Made by a program: the position numbers and the translations under genes. DNA of 64,000 nucleotides from Heliopora coerulea (lineage: Eukaryota; Cnidaria; Anthozoa; Scleralcyonacea; Helioporidae), in contig JASJOG010000120.1 in assembly GCA_030142905.1 (NCBI GenBank), positions 62,001-126,000 of the forward strand, read 5' to 3'. The notes below the pieces were generated by a model, which saw only the letters and a program-made list of their open reading frames with translations, was not told the origin of the DNA and searched no databases. Positions 21,801 through 33,289 of the stretch are shown here, piece by piece (position 1 is the first letter of the stretch; the number at the start of each line of letters is the position of its first letter).

Positions 21801-23489
21801 GCTTAGTGTGACCAGCCAGAAAATGAACTTTTTAGATCTTTAATGGCTCAAAATATAGCCAAATCAACTGTTAGCTTTGTTTCTTTAAAAGATTACAATC
21901 AGAAAACTAAATCAGCCCAGTAGGTTTTAGAGTACTTATTTGCATGAACTGAACCTCTCATTCAGAGAGGCTAAAATAGCTTGGGATGGCAAAGTCAGCA
22001 TAAAATTCGAATTATTTGGCTCACTCATATGTCACTCAGAAGTGGAATCAAATTAACCTCTAGGATGCTATAAATTTGTTCCATCAAAGAAAGTAAAATC
22101 GGCCGTAACAGTTTTGACCGGCCTCTTGATGATTTGCCCATATGTAACGGGGCCAAAACGGCTAAGGATAGTAAATTCAGCATTAAATTAGTCCATTTTT
22201 GGCCGATTATAGTTCAAATTAGTACCCAAATTGACTCTCCTAGTGCCATAATTTGGCACGATGATCAAGCTAAATCAGCTCTATTGATTCCAAAGTGCCA
22301 GTTCATTGAAGCTGAAACTACCCTCGTACTACGCAGCTAAAACATCCCCACATTGTAAGTTAAACCAACGCTTCGAATGTAAGTTAAACCAACGCAACGA
22401 ATGTTCGCTCGAAGCCTCGCGAAATTTTCATATTCTTACTTTTATGTGTTTTAGTGATCAGTTAAAGATTTCTAAAATTAACGGCCCAGCATGGGAACCC
22501 ATGTGAACGCAGCATTTTTGTGGTGTCTGCATGATTATCTGGACAGCGGTGTCTTAGCACGGGCACTGCTTCAAACCTTGAACTTGAGCACTATGGCTGC
22601 AGTGAGAACACGATTTTGCCAGTGGCGTATTTTAACGCATGTTTACTTGCAGATTTTCCAATGATTCTTGCGGGTTTCGATAACAAAATGAAATATGGAT
22701 TGTAAATCAAAATAATATGACGGGAGATATCTCGAATATTGACCATAAATAGCTATGCATATAAATGATATATTTAATAGATAAAAGAACTATTTCACGG
22801 AAACAAACACTGACAGTTTCCTCGTTATAAGCGTACAAGCAAGGGGGTTCGGGAGGCTGCAGCCGTCCTCAGGTTCGAGCATTATTTTTTTCGGGCAATA
22901 TTTCCGTTTTCCGGGCGGAGGTTATGTTTTAGAAAAAAATTGATTACTTTTTTTTTCTCGAAAAAAAAAAAAAATTGACCTGACAGCGAAAATGAAGTGA
23001 CAGGAACCCTGTAAGTTTGTTTCGCAACCTGCATGGGGGTTCGGGTCTCATTTGCTCTCCATTTGTTTTGATGCGGCTTAACTCGCGGTCTCCGCGTTGG
23101 CTGAACTCATCGTTATGATATCCGAACTTTCCATTCTAATCAATTTCGTTTCCAAAAGGAGGCAAATTCAGGAATGTGCAAGTTCGACGAATATTTTCGA
23201 TCAATATTGTGTTCTTTATCGTTGAATTCAGTGATGTTTCCTATTCCCACATTCCAGACAGTGCCGTATTGAAGGGTTGATCACTAGACGGTATATTAGG
23301 GTTTTGGGCCTCCTATAAAAATATATTTTATCAGAAAGCTGAATGTATGTGGACTGGCCCAGTTGCTCCCCTATAATCTTCTAAAACAGTCCTTACAGTT
23401 TTTAATTTCAAATTTCGGAATTTCAATATAGAAATTGTAATTGTATAATGTTGCACCCCCTTCCCAATCCAGTTTATACGTCCTTGTCT
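18894..23489. other. Non-coding AT-rich stretch, no gene seen
   Basis: Short ORFs with low-complexity AT-rich translations, no domain, no paired splice signals. Contains a degenerate hammerhead-like motif (20384-20410) and a small direct repeat GTAAGTTAAACCAACGC at about 22358 and 22380. Polypyrimidine/AG and GT sites occur at random frequency. Confidence 0.4.
20384..20410 (+). other. Degenerate hammerhead-like motif
   Basis: CTGAAGA, a stem AGGCC/GGCT with loop AAAG, then GAAACATTTTA. The layout matches the PLE hammerheads but the region after GAAAC lacks a good NUH/stem I. Probably a relic of a PLE end. Confidence 0.3.
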
Positions 23490-23850
23490 TTAGAACTGAT
23501 ATACGGGAACTTTGATCACCGAAGTAGAGCCCCTTCTTAAACGATATGGGGATTTTGGACCCTGGAGTAGAGGCCTTTTATAACTGGTATAAGGGACTTT
23601 GAACACTGAAACAGGGGCTCTTCGTAACTGATATAAGAGACTTTAGTCACTGAAATAAGGACCTTTCATACTGGTACTACAAAGCACGAAGGCTGTGAAA
23701 TTGGAGCCGTCCACATCTGCTGTTATTAGGGAGTCGAAGGAGACTGGTCAATGGAATAGGGCCCCTAAATAAGTGATATGGGGAGTTTAGTCACTGAAAC
23801 CAGAACCCTTTGCAACCGATATTGGGACTTCGGACACTGAAAGACTGAAA
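23490..23850. repeat. Degenerate ~44-bp tandem repeat
   Basis: Units of the form AACTGATATAAGGGACTTTG followed by ACACTGAAACAGGG and a CCCTT stretch recur at intervals of 41-46 bp, at least four in a row (about 23493-23670), then weaker units near 23770-23845. Strongly diverged, so old. Confidence 0.6.
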
Positions 23851-24799
23851 AAGTTCCCCTTGATTTCATTGGAGGATGTTACACCACGCACATTCCTACT
23901 CGGCATGGCACTGATTGTAGAATTCCATTGTCGGTTCATGTGAGCACTGTTTTCCATATACTGACTGATATAATCTTACTCAAGAAATTTTGAGGGATCC
24001 AAGGGGTTTTTCGGAGGGTCAGAGCCGGTTAACCATTCAGGCAGGAGACCGTAACCGATTTTGCTGGACATCATATGGCAGCCCTGGTCGAAATCATGCG
24101 AAATGGTACCTGAATTCACGAAAGTCACTACCATTTTAGCAATCATTCCCACAACATCGTGTTCCGCTGGAAGGTTATTTAGTGGGCTCAGGCGTTAAAG
24201 ACGTAGGTGTCAAGTCTTTCAAGGTGTGAATAAATTTAAATCTTTGCTAATTTCACCCCTATGCAAGTTCGAAGAAATAAACATGGCGACCTATGATTGG
24301 TTCTATGTCTTCTTCAATCACTCGATTCGCGTACTTCCTTTCAATGTTTATCAGTGCTATGCTACCGAGCCTCTCCTGGCCCCATGGTATTCCGTACATT
24401 TCGTCTCAATATGACATCCAGGCATTCATGCTTGAACAGTGAAGATCGCAAAGATTTATGAGTGAATGGCAGTTGTATTAGAAATCATTATCTTCTAATC
24501 TAACATTTGATCATGAGAAAAAAAGTTTAGCACTTTGAGACTTGAAATATTGTCAACTGATATCGTTTTGTTTGCACCCATATCGACGTCATTTTAGCTT
24601 TGTGTAAAATAATTAGTGCAGTTTTGTTGAAGGCTTAGTGGTCAGTTCATTTTGACAATTTGGGCGACGTAAAACTTTTCGGCCACCAGGCTTCTTCACC
24701 CCTTCCCCCACTAGTTGAAACCGGTCCCGTATGCTTATGCCCCTCATGTTCTTCAAGCCTTATATCACCAGTCTAGCGCTGTTTCAAGCATACACTTTA

Positions 24800-24872
24800 C
24801 GTTAGTGCAGAATTCCAGCACGGTGAGAATCGCAAACCTGAGACCTTTATAGCCAGTGAGACGCATGTCTGG
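24800..24872 (-). repeat. Possible diverged tRNA-derived SINE head
   Basis: The minus strand reads GCGTCTCACTGGCTATAAAG and then AGGTTTGCGATTCTCACC, lining up with the SINE heads at 2285 and 2480 (GCGTCTCACCGGTCATCAGA...GGGTTCGATT). The family tail is not visible, so this is a tentative, truncated relative. Confidence 0.3.
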
Positions 24873-25214
24873 ACATATTAACAAACAGTTGGTATTCGTA
24901 CCTGGACAGTCTACCTAGGCATCGAGTTTGAACAGGCTGTAAGATCCAACGAAGATATTTTCAAACCTTTTCTCCACTTTCATTTCTAGGCTTGTAAATT
25001 CTAAACTAAATTTTTTAGTTAACATCGGTTTGGAGAGGTCGGCTGTCCTTGGCCACAATAAACAGTCGATCACCCAGTCTCATTTGGTGACTTTCCAATT
25101 TTAACTAAGTATAAGGTTAGAAACACTTCATTCCTAAATGTACCTTACAGACGTGATGAAGCTTCTTTTGCCTTCATAAAAATGTTACATGAGCCAATTC
25201 TTTAATTCTTTGCT

Positions 25215-25318
25215 TCCATAATATCAGCACAACGGCTTGGTTTTGTATAGATAATACCAGCATAACGTTTTGGTTCAATAATAATGACAATACCAGCATT
25301 ACGGCTTGTTTCAATATT
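25215..25318. repeat. Short tandem repeat, three units
   Basis: Three imperfect units containing A-G-C-A-x-A-A-C-G with a GGTTTxxATA tail, spaced by about 35-45 bp. No coding content. Confidence 0.45.
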
Positions 25319-27299
25319 TATTGTTTGGTAGGTGGCCTTTCACGCAAATGGTGTGATCAGCACAAACACAATGGTGCCTTGGAGTTTGTTGATATACACA
25401 TGTAACGAGAATCTGGTCAAAATATTGGTCAGTCCAAGTATGGCGGCTTGGAAAACAAAACAGCGATCTAAGATTTATCTTGTGTGAGAAAAATTCACAA
25501 AACATTCTCCTCTCTCCGATGTCTAACGTACCACCACGCGTTCCATTCGAAATTCGCTTCACGTTCGGTCACTACTTCGTACCGGTAACTTATTCGGTTA
25601 TCACGTGATTACCACAAACCCAGCCAGATCCCCACATCAAGTCGCCTGCATAGCGCCGCTTTCACCGTCTATAGAATGGTCAGCGGACACAAAAATGCTG
25701 AAATTTAAATAAAGTTCCACAGTTCGTAATGACGTATTACAGAGATTTTCTTTTTATAAAAGGGAGTTTTAGAATTTCATCTAAACAGGAATTGCAAAGG
25801 AGTTTTCAAAGTAGCGGTAGGGCAAAAATTACAGAAGAAACACTGGTGGAGAAAATAAGTCCAAATTCCTCTTGGTTCAACAAAGACGATTGTTGACTAG
25901 TTTGATAACCACTAGTTAATTGGAAACAATAGTACAGTCGTCGAAAAACGGGAGCAATTGACAGTTGCCGGCCTTTCGACCCAGCTCCACGGTCCCGACA
26001 AAATCGCGACCAGTAACTCGTTTTGTCTCATTTGGTATCTCCAAATAGTCTACATATCCATGCTTTGAAAATTTCTTTCTTCTCCTGTTATTTACTGTAG
26101 TTTTTCTTGACTTTCGCCCACTTTCCCACATTTTACATTTTACAAATCTCTACTACAACCAAAACATGTGGCAGCAGTGACCTGCGAAAACTTATTCCAG
26201 CACAAAAAACCGTGAGAGAAAATTATTTCCAGCCCAACTGGGCGGGAAAATCGCCCACCTGGCAAAACTTCCTCACGTGAGGCATGTTGGTGCACTACTA
26301 TCGGAAAGTACCGTTGAATGTCGTTTGACCACATTTGCCTTCCGGGGAGCAGAAGTGGGGAGCTGGAGTGAAGAAATCTGCAGATTGTTTTTCATGTCAA
26401 GGACATATGAAACTCAATTTTCTCTTTTATAATTCTCTTTAAAACTGTTTATTTTTCCTCGCCTATGGTAAATGAATGATATTTTTGTTCATGGACATGC
26501 TTTTGCTGGTGATTATTTCCTGCAGCAGTGGGCTGCCGTAGCCGTTTAATAGTTTTTGTTACACTGGCACAACTTACCCGTCGGTCGTGACTCGAAGGTA
26601 TACCTGGGAAGGAGACGACCGTGGATGACTGGAAAAATTTCAAGCGTCCAGCGTGCTTGTTGAAATGTCAGTGGTCTTGAGATTCAGGATTATTTAGAAT
26701 CTTAGACTTAGGGTTAGGGTGGTATGTATTTGCATTATTTGACAGGTTTAAACCAGTGGTTATCAATCTTTTTTGAACGAACTCCCACCTGCCACTGATG
26801 CCTAATATTAAAACCTATTGCTGCCCATACTGCGCATGCTCTGTCCCATTTCTGTGCCTGCGCCAGTTCCCGGTCTCAGAGCAATACTGGACTGAATAAC
26901 TGTAATATATATAGTTATTTAGTTCAGTCTTGCCAAATTAGTCAGTGTGAGATTTTAACACGAAATGACTACTAACGTAAATACAGTTATCTTGATATAT
27001 CAACGCATCCGCCTTAACCTGTGATTGGTAATCAAGGATAGAGAATGAATATTTTAAATAATGGTTAGTGGTCGAAACTGACTGAGGTAGCTAAGTTGGT
27101 TACTCATGAAGGTGCGTAGTGCCGAGATGAATTGCCAACTAGTTTCTTTGAAACTAGTTACACAGTAAGATTTTGTGGAAATTTTGGTTCGAATAGCATA
27201 GAATGTAAATTTGTTTTCAAAATTTTATTTGCACAAGTAAGGACGTAAGAAACAGCTAGTGATAGCATTCAGTAAGGAAAATCAATATTAGTACTCATC

Positions 27300-27725
27300 T
27301 TAGAGGCTGATTACATAGAGATTTTCAGTCCGGGTTGGAATTCGAGCCCGCTCAACCGGGCTGAGATTTTGGCTCGGCCTTCTGATAAAATACTTGTAAA
27401 ACGGAGTTCGCAATTACATCAAGAAAGTTTTATTCTAGGCTCAAACGTCAGCCCAGTTTCAACTACCCGGGCAAAAAATTTCAGGCCGGTTGACCAGGCC
27501 GGAAAATTCCATGTAATGGCACGAAAAATTTCAGTCCGGGCTGAAAAGATGATTGACAGACGTAGGAAGATACAAATTGCCAAAACAACAGAGGCTACCG
27601 ACAAATTTCTGCCTGGGTTCACTTTCGATTTCAGTTTCATGCCGGGCTGAAATATTTCGTGTAATCGTGACTTTTTCAAACCCGATCTGCCAGATTGAAA
27701 TTTCCCCATGTAATCAGTCCCTTAA
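27300..27725. mobile_element. MITE-like element with TTAR flanks
   Basis: Left end AGGCTGATTACATAGAG and right end CCCCATGTAATCAGTCC are imperfect inverted repeats (reverse complement GGACTGATTACATGGGG). They are flanked by TTAG (27300-27303) and TTAA (27722-27725), as expected for a TTAA-targeting family such as Kolobok or piggyBac after one mutation. Internal TTTCAGTCCGGGCTGAAA-type palindromic motifs repeat. No transposase, so non-autonomous. Confidence 0.6.
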
Positions 27726-28864
27726 ACTCTAACTGAACTGCTTTGCAAGAATTCTTCGTGTCCCATGGGGACCACTATTATTGTGAGTTGAAATGTAAAT
27801 TTAAACCACTTTGACTGCGTTTCGTGTATTGAAGAAGGTGGACAGACTCCTCAATTTTTTTTTGCTCTGAAAAAAGGAAAACATGTTTTGTCATGCTATT
27901 CTTGTTGGTTCTTGATAGAGGGCAACCATGGCAATTTAAAGAACTTTAGTGTGAAGCTTAAGGAATAGGAAATAGAAAATTGTTTCAGCCGATATTTAGG
28001 CTCACTAGTCAGAAATTAAATCATTCAAAGACGAAAGGTTGTCATTGCTGGTGCAGAAAATAATGCCAGACTACGAGGTAACGTTAGAAAGTACGAATGT
28101 ACTTGTTTCATTTACATTCTCATATTATTTTATAGTTTTTTCATGGGAATGAAGGCAAAAATCTTCAGTTTTGCCCATATCCTTACAATCTAGTTTTCGG
28201 ATTTTCTTATTGACGCACTCCAGTAATCACAATCAATCCTTCCTTAGCAGTTTATACTAATTTTGGACAACTTATCCTACGGAGAGGTCCTGGGAAACCA
28301 AACTTAAGGTTTACCCACGGAGTAGGCCAATATGATGATTAAGTCGCTATTTGATGAAAAGCTATGAATAGGTAACTTTGTCTGCTCTTTGAGGTTTATC
28401 TACCAGGAGTGGCCCCAGAGGAGAGTAGAATGGGGTAGAGTCCCTCGTTGGAAAGCTTTTGTTAGTCGGAAAGGGAAAAAACTATCAATTGGTCTGGGAA
28501 CGAAATGTGAAAAAAAATCGGCCAACCAAAATTTCTATATTGGTTTATTAAAGTGATAAAAGGTAAAACTAGATGTTTTATTTCAACGCATTAGCCATGG
28601 AATTGTAAAAAAGTATTTTCTTAGCTATCGAAGTAAAAGAGTTAAATGAGAGACGGGAGTCGACCGACGTTTCTGAATTTAAACCGCAAAATGTGAACAT
28701 TAATCGAGAGCAAACGACTAGAATGAGGTGTAAACTGTTGGCTGCAGTTAATTAGTGATATTTGAGTGACGTACGTGCATTCCTTCGTTTATTTCGCAAA
28801 GACGAATACGATACGTAACCACTGCTCTACCATCCAATTCATTGTAGTTCAATAGTTAGGACAC
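27726..28864. other. Non-coding stretch, no gene seen
   Basis: Short ORFs without features. Ends at the left terminus of hAT-3. Confidence 0.4.
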
Positions 28865-29095
28865 CAACGGCGTAGCTCGCGGTCATGCTTGTCATGCTCA
28901 ACATGACTTATTCCTTCCTGAAAATTTTAAAAACTGCAATTGAAGTTTTATGTTCTCCCAAACGTCTCATCAAATTTACGGAAATCGAGTTTTTCAGTCT
29001 GCCTAAAGCCCGCAATGAGGCTACGTTCAGCTATCCTGAGCGCTGGGATAAGTACGAATCATGGGTCTTAAGATTTCCTGCCTTAAGCGTGGAGC

Positions 29096-29300
29096 AGGAA
29101 TTCCAGAATAATTTGAACGTTTTTGATTGGCTAAATAGCCCCATACCTATGTCGAATTTCCTGCAAAAGTCCTGCATTAATTTCAATGCAGGAGTTCCGG
29201 GACTATTTGAACGCATTTTATTGGCTGAATAGCAACACACCCCCGCCGAATTTCCTGCAAAAGTCCTGCTCATTACCAATTGTAGGACTTCGAGGACTGA
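29096..29300. repeat. Two-unit ~107-bp repeat in hAT-3 leader
   Basis: The block GAATTTCCTGCAAAAGTCCTG together with TTGAACG...TTGGCT...AATAGC occurs twice, at about 29110-29190 and 29210-29280. Divergence between units is moderate. Confidence 0.55.
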
Positions 29301-29366
29301 GTAACTCAGAGTCAGAGCTGTTTAGTATTCATAGTTCAGACAGAAGGCTTTATATTCTATCGTCTC

Positions 29367-29550
29367 ATGAATATGGAAATTGAATCAAGTCACCCAACTC
29401 TATCAAGCGAATCGTGTGGAAGCTCTGGCGGCCGGGATTTTGTTCAAGAGTTCTTAGAAAGACCGTTTTCTACGAGAGGTGTCGCTGAGCAGAAGGAAAT
29501 AGCTCGTATGCCACGACCTTCAGCGAAGCTTTCTCTTCAAACTACAATGG
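29367..29550 (+). pseudogene. hAT-3 transposase N-terminal segment
   Basis: Reads from a Met through LSSESCGSSGGRDFVQEFLE and ERPFSTRGVAEQKEIARMPR to LSLQTTM, where the insert at 29551 interrupts it. The hAT-2 copy (38310-38100, minus) reads the same region without interruption, proving the insertion point. No known domain; a low-complexity N-terminal tail. Confidence 0.75.
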
Positions 29551-30749
29551 CAGGGACCGCAGAGCCGAGGGGGCTAGGGGGGCTGTAGCCCCCCCAATAA
29601 TTTCCTGACCAGAAGTTTGATCAGCTGCATTGGTTGCTAATTTAAAGTCAATAAGCTTTTGTCTGACTCTCACTTGCTGCGTAATAATGCTTTATTTTTT
29701 GGATCCAGACCGTAGCAACGGTAAATTTCCAATAGCCTCTGATGTTCAAACTTATATTGACAAAAATGCAAGCAGGTCCTACAGTTTATTGCCAACTTTC
29801 ACTCTTCTCATATGTCCAGTAACTCAGAAGAATTTGAAACGAAGATGAAGTAATTCGTTTCATCTTCGTCAACAAAGTGTTGTACCTCCGGATGAATACT
29901 TTTCATAAATCTTCTTCATAGCACTTCTAATAGACATTTTCAACCAACTTTGAGATAATATATAATTTATCAGTTTTTCGAGACAAAAAATATGGAAAAA
30001 AAAATTTCACTCATGAGCTGTCCTTGATGCTGATATCCGATCGGTAACCTTTGAGAATGATCCAATTTTAAGAGAGAAAGGCTGGCTATCTAATAAAAAA
30101 TCTTTCTTTAAAGCAAAACGAGTGAAAAGTTTCATTGGAGAACGACTTGAAATATCTCAAGATCGCAACTAATACAGGATCTGGCTATGAACATCCATTG
30201 ATAAGCAGAATTGTCAGAATGGAACTCTTACAATTTATTAAATCGTTAAAGGTTATTCTCACCAAACGTTTTGTTTTAATAAAACAGAATAGAAATTTTA
30301 AATGTAAATATGACAAGCTATTTAAATGTAAAATAATTTCCAGTTTGGGTTGTTAATATTTGTGGCCAAATATTGTTTTATTGCATTACCTCTTCCAGTT
30401 ATAGTAAGGACGATTTGTCTTTTTGACAACTTTGAAAAATTATCAATGTTACTTGGATTCTCGAGAGATGTATTGGAAGGGTGGGCGAGGGTTTGTTGCG
30501 TAAACATGTTTATAGTACGATATGTAATTGCAGAGAGAACATTCCTATTTTACTTGTCATCGATCGTTATAGTTTCATTCATTGATAAAGAGCGAAAATA
30601 TAATACAAGTCACAGTTTTGTCTCAAAAAATATAAGACTGGATTTGGCACGTAACCATTTCAAGATTCAAATATGTGGGTGGAAGAATACACCCATGACA
30701 TCAGCCCCCCCCCCCCCCCCCCCAAAAATAAAAATGCTACGCGGTCCCT
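29551..30749. mobile_element. Non-autonomous DNA transposon inside hAT-3
   Basis: The left end CAGGGACCGC and right end GCGGTCCCT are inverted repeats, flanked by CAATGG (29545-29550 and 30750-30755), which occurs once at the empty site in hAT-2. The remainder encodes nothing I recognise; AT-rich core with a C19 tract at 30705-30723 and a GGGGGGCTGTAGCCCCCC foldback near 29577. The CAGGG start suggests a hAT-like MITE, though only 6 bp of target duplication are intact. Confidence 0.75.
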
Positions 30750-30755
30750 CAATGG

Positions 30756-31320
30756 GCAGGACGGTTAGAAGGTTTCAAGATTCGTGGTACTCTACGCGGG
30801 ATTGGTTGTGCGGGAGTAAAGGAAAGAACGGTTTGTTTTGCTGGCCGTATTTTCTATTTCGACCGGGTAAGTCTTCTCCTTGGGTATTAACCGGCTACAC
30901 AAACATGCATAGTTATACAAGCGACTACAAAAAGCACAAGAAAGCTAAATCTCACATGAAGGCTTATAAGTGGCGGAAAGTCTTTGATTCCCAGGAGAGT
31001 GTCGATCTTTTGTTTTCAAAGGCAAGGCGAGATGCAGTAGAGAGGTACAATGAAGAGGTTGGGTAACAACGGGAAATGTTGAAAAATATTGGGGAAGCTG
31101 TCTTGTTTCTAGCCACGCAAGAATTGGCATTTAGGGGACATGAGGAGTCAAGTGGCTGTCTTAATCAAGGAAATTATCGAGAGCTATTGACATGTTTTGG
31201 CAAACTAGACTCCGTATTTGATAGTCGCCCGCATGGAAGGCTTGTGGAATCAGAGAAACCTGATCGGGGGGGGGGGGCGTATTTACTGGTGTTTCCCCTG
31301 ATGTGCAAAATGATTTAATA
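30756..31320 (+). pseudogene. hAT-3 transposase, TTF-type zinc finger region
   Basis: TRDWLCGSKGKNGLFCWPYF and then YKKHKKAKSHMKAYKWRKVF form the TTF-type zinc finger (Cys and His ligands) of ZMYM1-like hAT proteins. It continues into the start of the DUF4371-type region, GEAVLFLATQELAFRGHEES, after a stop at about 31064. A G12 tract (31266-31277) shifts the frame afterwards. Confidence 0.8.
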
Positions 31321-32800
31321 GGATGTATAGATTCTGTTATTCAGGACCAAATTGATTTTGAGATAAGGCAATGCCAGTTTCTTAGTATTCAAGTTGATGA
31401 AACTACTGGTATTTCTAAGAAAGCTCAGCTTAGTGCTATTATTCGGTTGGATGGGGGGGGGGGGGGGGGGGGAGGGCAAGTTGTTGGAAAGATTCCTCAA
31501 ATTTAGAAATGTTAGTTCTGACAGATGTGCACAACCTATTGGTGATATTGTGAAGGGAATTCTTGATAAGTATGGAGAATCTATGAAGTCCAAATTTGTT
31601 ATGCAAACTTATGATGGTGCATCAGTAATGAGTGGCCATCTTAATGGGCTACAAGCTATTTTACGACAGGTTTACCCTTATGCCTTTTTCTTTCACTGTG
31701 CTGCTCATCGACTTACTTTAGTTTTGTGTCAATCTGCCCTTAATATTAAAGCTGTTATGATTTTTTTTGCTAGTGTTTTAGCCTTTTGTACCTTTGGCAG
31801 ATCTAGTCCTGAAAGAAATGCTCATCTTAAATCACATGGTATTGATATCCCTAATCCTGGTGAAACCAGATGGTATTATAAATCTCGTGCCATTTCTGCA
31901 ATTTTCCATAACTTTGACTCTTTAGTAGCTGCGCTTACAGAGATTAGTGAAAATCCTCGCAATTGGACTGATGAAACTGTTACTCGAACTGATGGTTTAC
32001 TCCACTACCTGGAATCCTTTATTTTCTGTTTTCTTCTGGACCTCTATTATAACATTTTACAGCAGTCTTCTATTCTTTATGATATCCTTCAGAATAGGTC
32101 CACTGATTTTTCTTATGGCATAAAAAAGATCCAAAATTTTGTTGATTTTCTTAATAATAATCTATGTAATGATACTGTTTTTAGTGATTGTTATTCTGCA
32201 GCTGAAAATAGAGCTAGTACCCCAACTAGAAGATCTGAGATAGATATAAATTACAAGCAACTGTACTGTGAGGTTATTGATTGTATTGTTGGCATGCTTT
32301 GTGAAAGATTTAATGATGCAGAAATTTTTTCATTCTTGATTTAGTCAATCATAAAGTCTTTATACAGTGGAAGGAAATTGTCCCTAATGATAAAATTCAA
32401 CAACTTAAAGATAAATATGGCCCTCTTTTTGACATCTCTAAGCTTATGAGTTAACTGGTTTTTGTTTACCAAGATCATGATTTTGTTAAAGAAAACCCCG
32501 TGGAGCTTTTAGAATATACATTACCACTTTAATATTCAGCAATGTATTCCAGAATTTGTTAAGTTACTTAACTCAATGCAGTCATGGCTGTTTCTAGTGC
32601 ATCAGCTGAAAGATCTTTTTCATGTTTGAAGCGAGTCAAAACTTAAGAAATTATTGGGGATGAACGACTAGGTTCATTATGCAGAATACCTGTACATCAA
32701 GATATTTTGAAGGAACATGAGGATAAGAAGGAGCTGCATAACTGTATCCTTGCAAAGTTTATTGAGAAGCCTAGAAGGCTAAATTTTAGGTGCAAATAAG
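31321..32800 (+). pseudogene. hAT-3 transposase, catalytic core and dimerisation region
   Basis: QCQFLSIQVDETTGISKKAQ carries the first catalytic Asp; after a G20 tract (31453-31472) that changes frame, TYDGASVMSGHLNGLQAIL (second Asp) and FFFHCAAHRLTLVLCQSAL follow, then GETRWYYKSRAI. The ORF stops at 32344, but AERSFSCLKRVKT near 32605-32645 is the hAT C-terminal dimerisation signature, in a broken frame. Transposase of the ZMYM1-like hAT class; not functional. Confidence 0.85.
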
Positions 32801-32839
32801 TTTGGCCTGTTTGGAGTGTTTAAATTTTTTTTTTGTTTG

Positions 32840-33056
32840 AACTACACATGGTTTTTAAAGAAAACCATACTAAAAAAAAAAAAATACTGTGTTTGCATGA
32901 GGTTGTGCAAATAGTGTTTGCACAACCTCATGCAAACACAGTAATTGACCAATCACAGTGTGTGTAAGGCACAATCTATTTTATTTGGAAATATTAAATT
33001 CATATTCATAACTCAAATTTCCAGTATTTTTTTTTCTTTAAAAACCATGTGTAGTT
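32840..33056. repeat. Nested foldback element
   Basis: Outer inverted repeats of 23 bp start AACTACACATGGTTTTTAAA (32840-32862, partner 33034-33056). Inside is a second, perfect inverted repeat of 27 bp (32885-32911 and 32917-32943) around the 5-nt loop TAGTG. It is a compact MITE-like foldback of about 217 bp with no coding capacity. The flanks show no clear target duplication. Confidence 0.8.
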
Positions 33057-33289
33057 GGTCGTTAGTTTGTAAGCGCCGTCATGGCTGCATGCTTTTTTAA
33101 ATATGCCTGTGTGTTTTACAAATTTTAACTTTATGAAACGATGTGATGGTACGTTTAATCTAAAAGATGGAATCCACAGCAACATAGAAACGTGATGCAT
33201 ATTTCAGAGCTTCTGGCGATCTGTTCAACGATATATTTTGGAATTTTTATCTCAGACATCGCTGAAACCGGTCAAGTGTCACCATATTT

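Larger units (their letters stand above)
23851..27299. other. Non-coding stretch with small repeats
   Basis: No gene seen. It includes a tRNA-like patch near 24800-24870 and a three-unit tandem repeat at about 25215-25318 built on TACCAGCATAACGGCTTGGTT. Confidence 0.35.
28865..32800 (+). mobile_element. hAT transposon hAT-3 (TTF/DUF4371 type), 3' truncated
   Basis: The left end CAACGGCGTAGCT (28865) is a mutated form of CAGTGGCGAAGCT, followed by GCGGTCATGCTTGTCATGCT, which matches the corresponding end of hAT-1. The order is a leader with a two-unit repeat, N-terminal coding segment, a 1.2-kb foreign insert (29551-30749), TTF-type zinc finger, catalytic core and C-terminal dimerisation region. 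The subterminal 3' tail seen in hAT-1 and hAT-2 is absent and no right inverted repeat is visible, so the 3' end is lost. Stops, frameshifts and G-tract expansions make it dead. Confidence 0.82.

Noticed and set aside
30350..30750. First part of a plus-strand ORF running into the hAT-3 zinc finger
   Set aside because: Upstream of 30750 it is sequence of the inserted element; the fusion is accidental.
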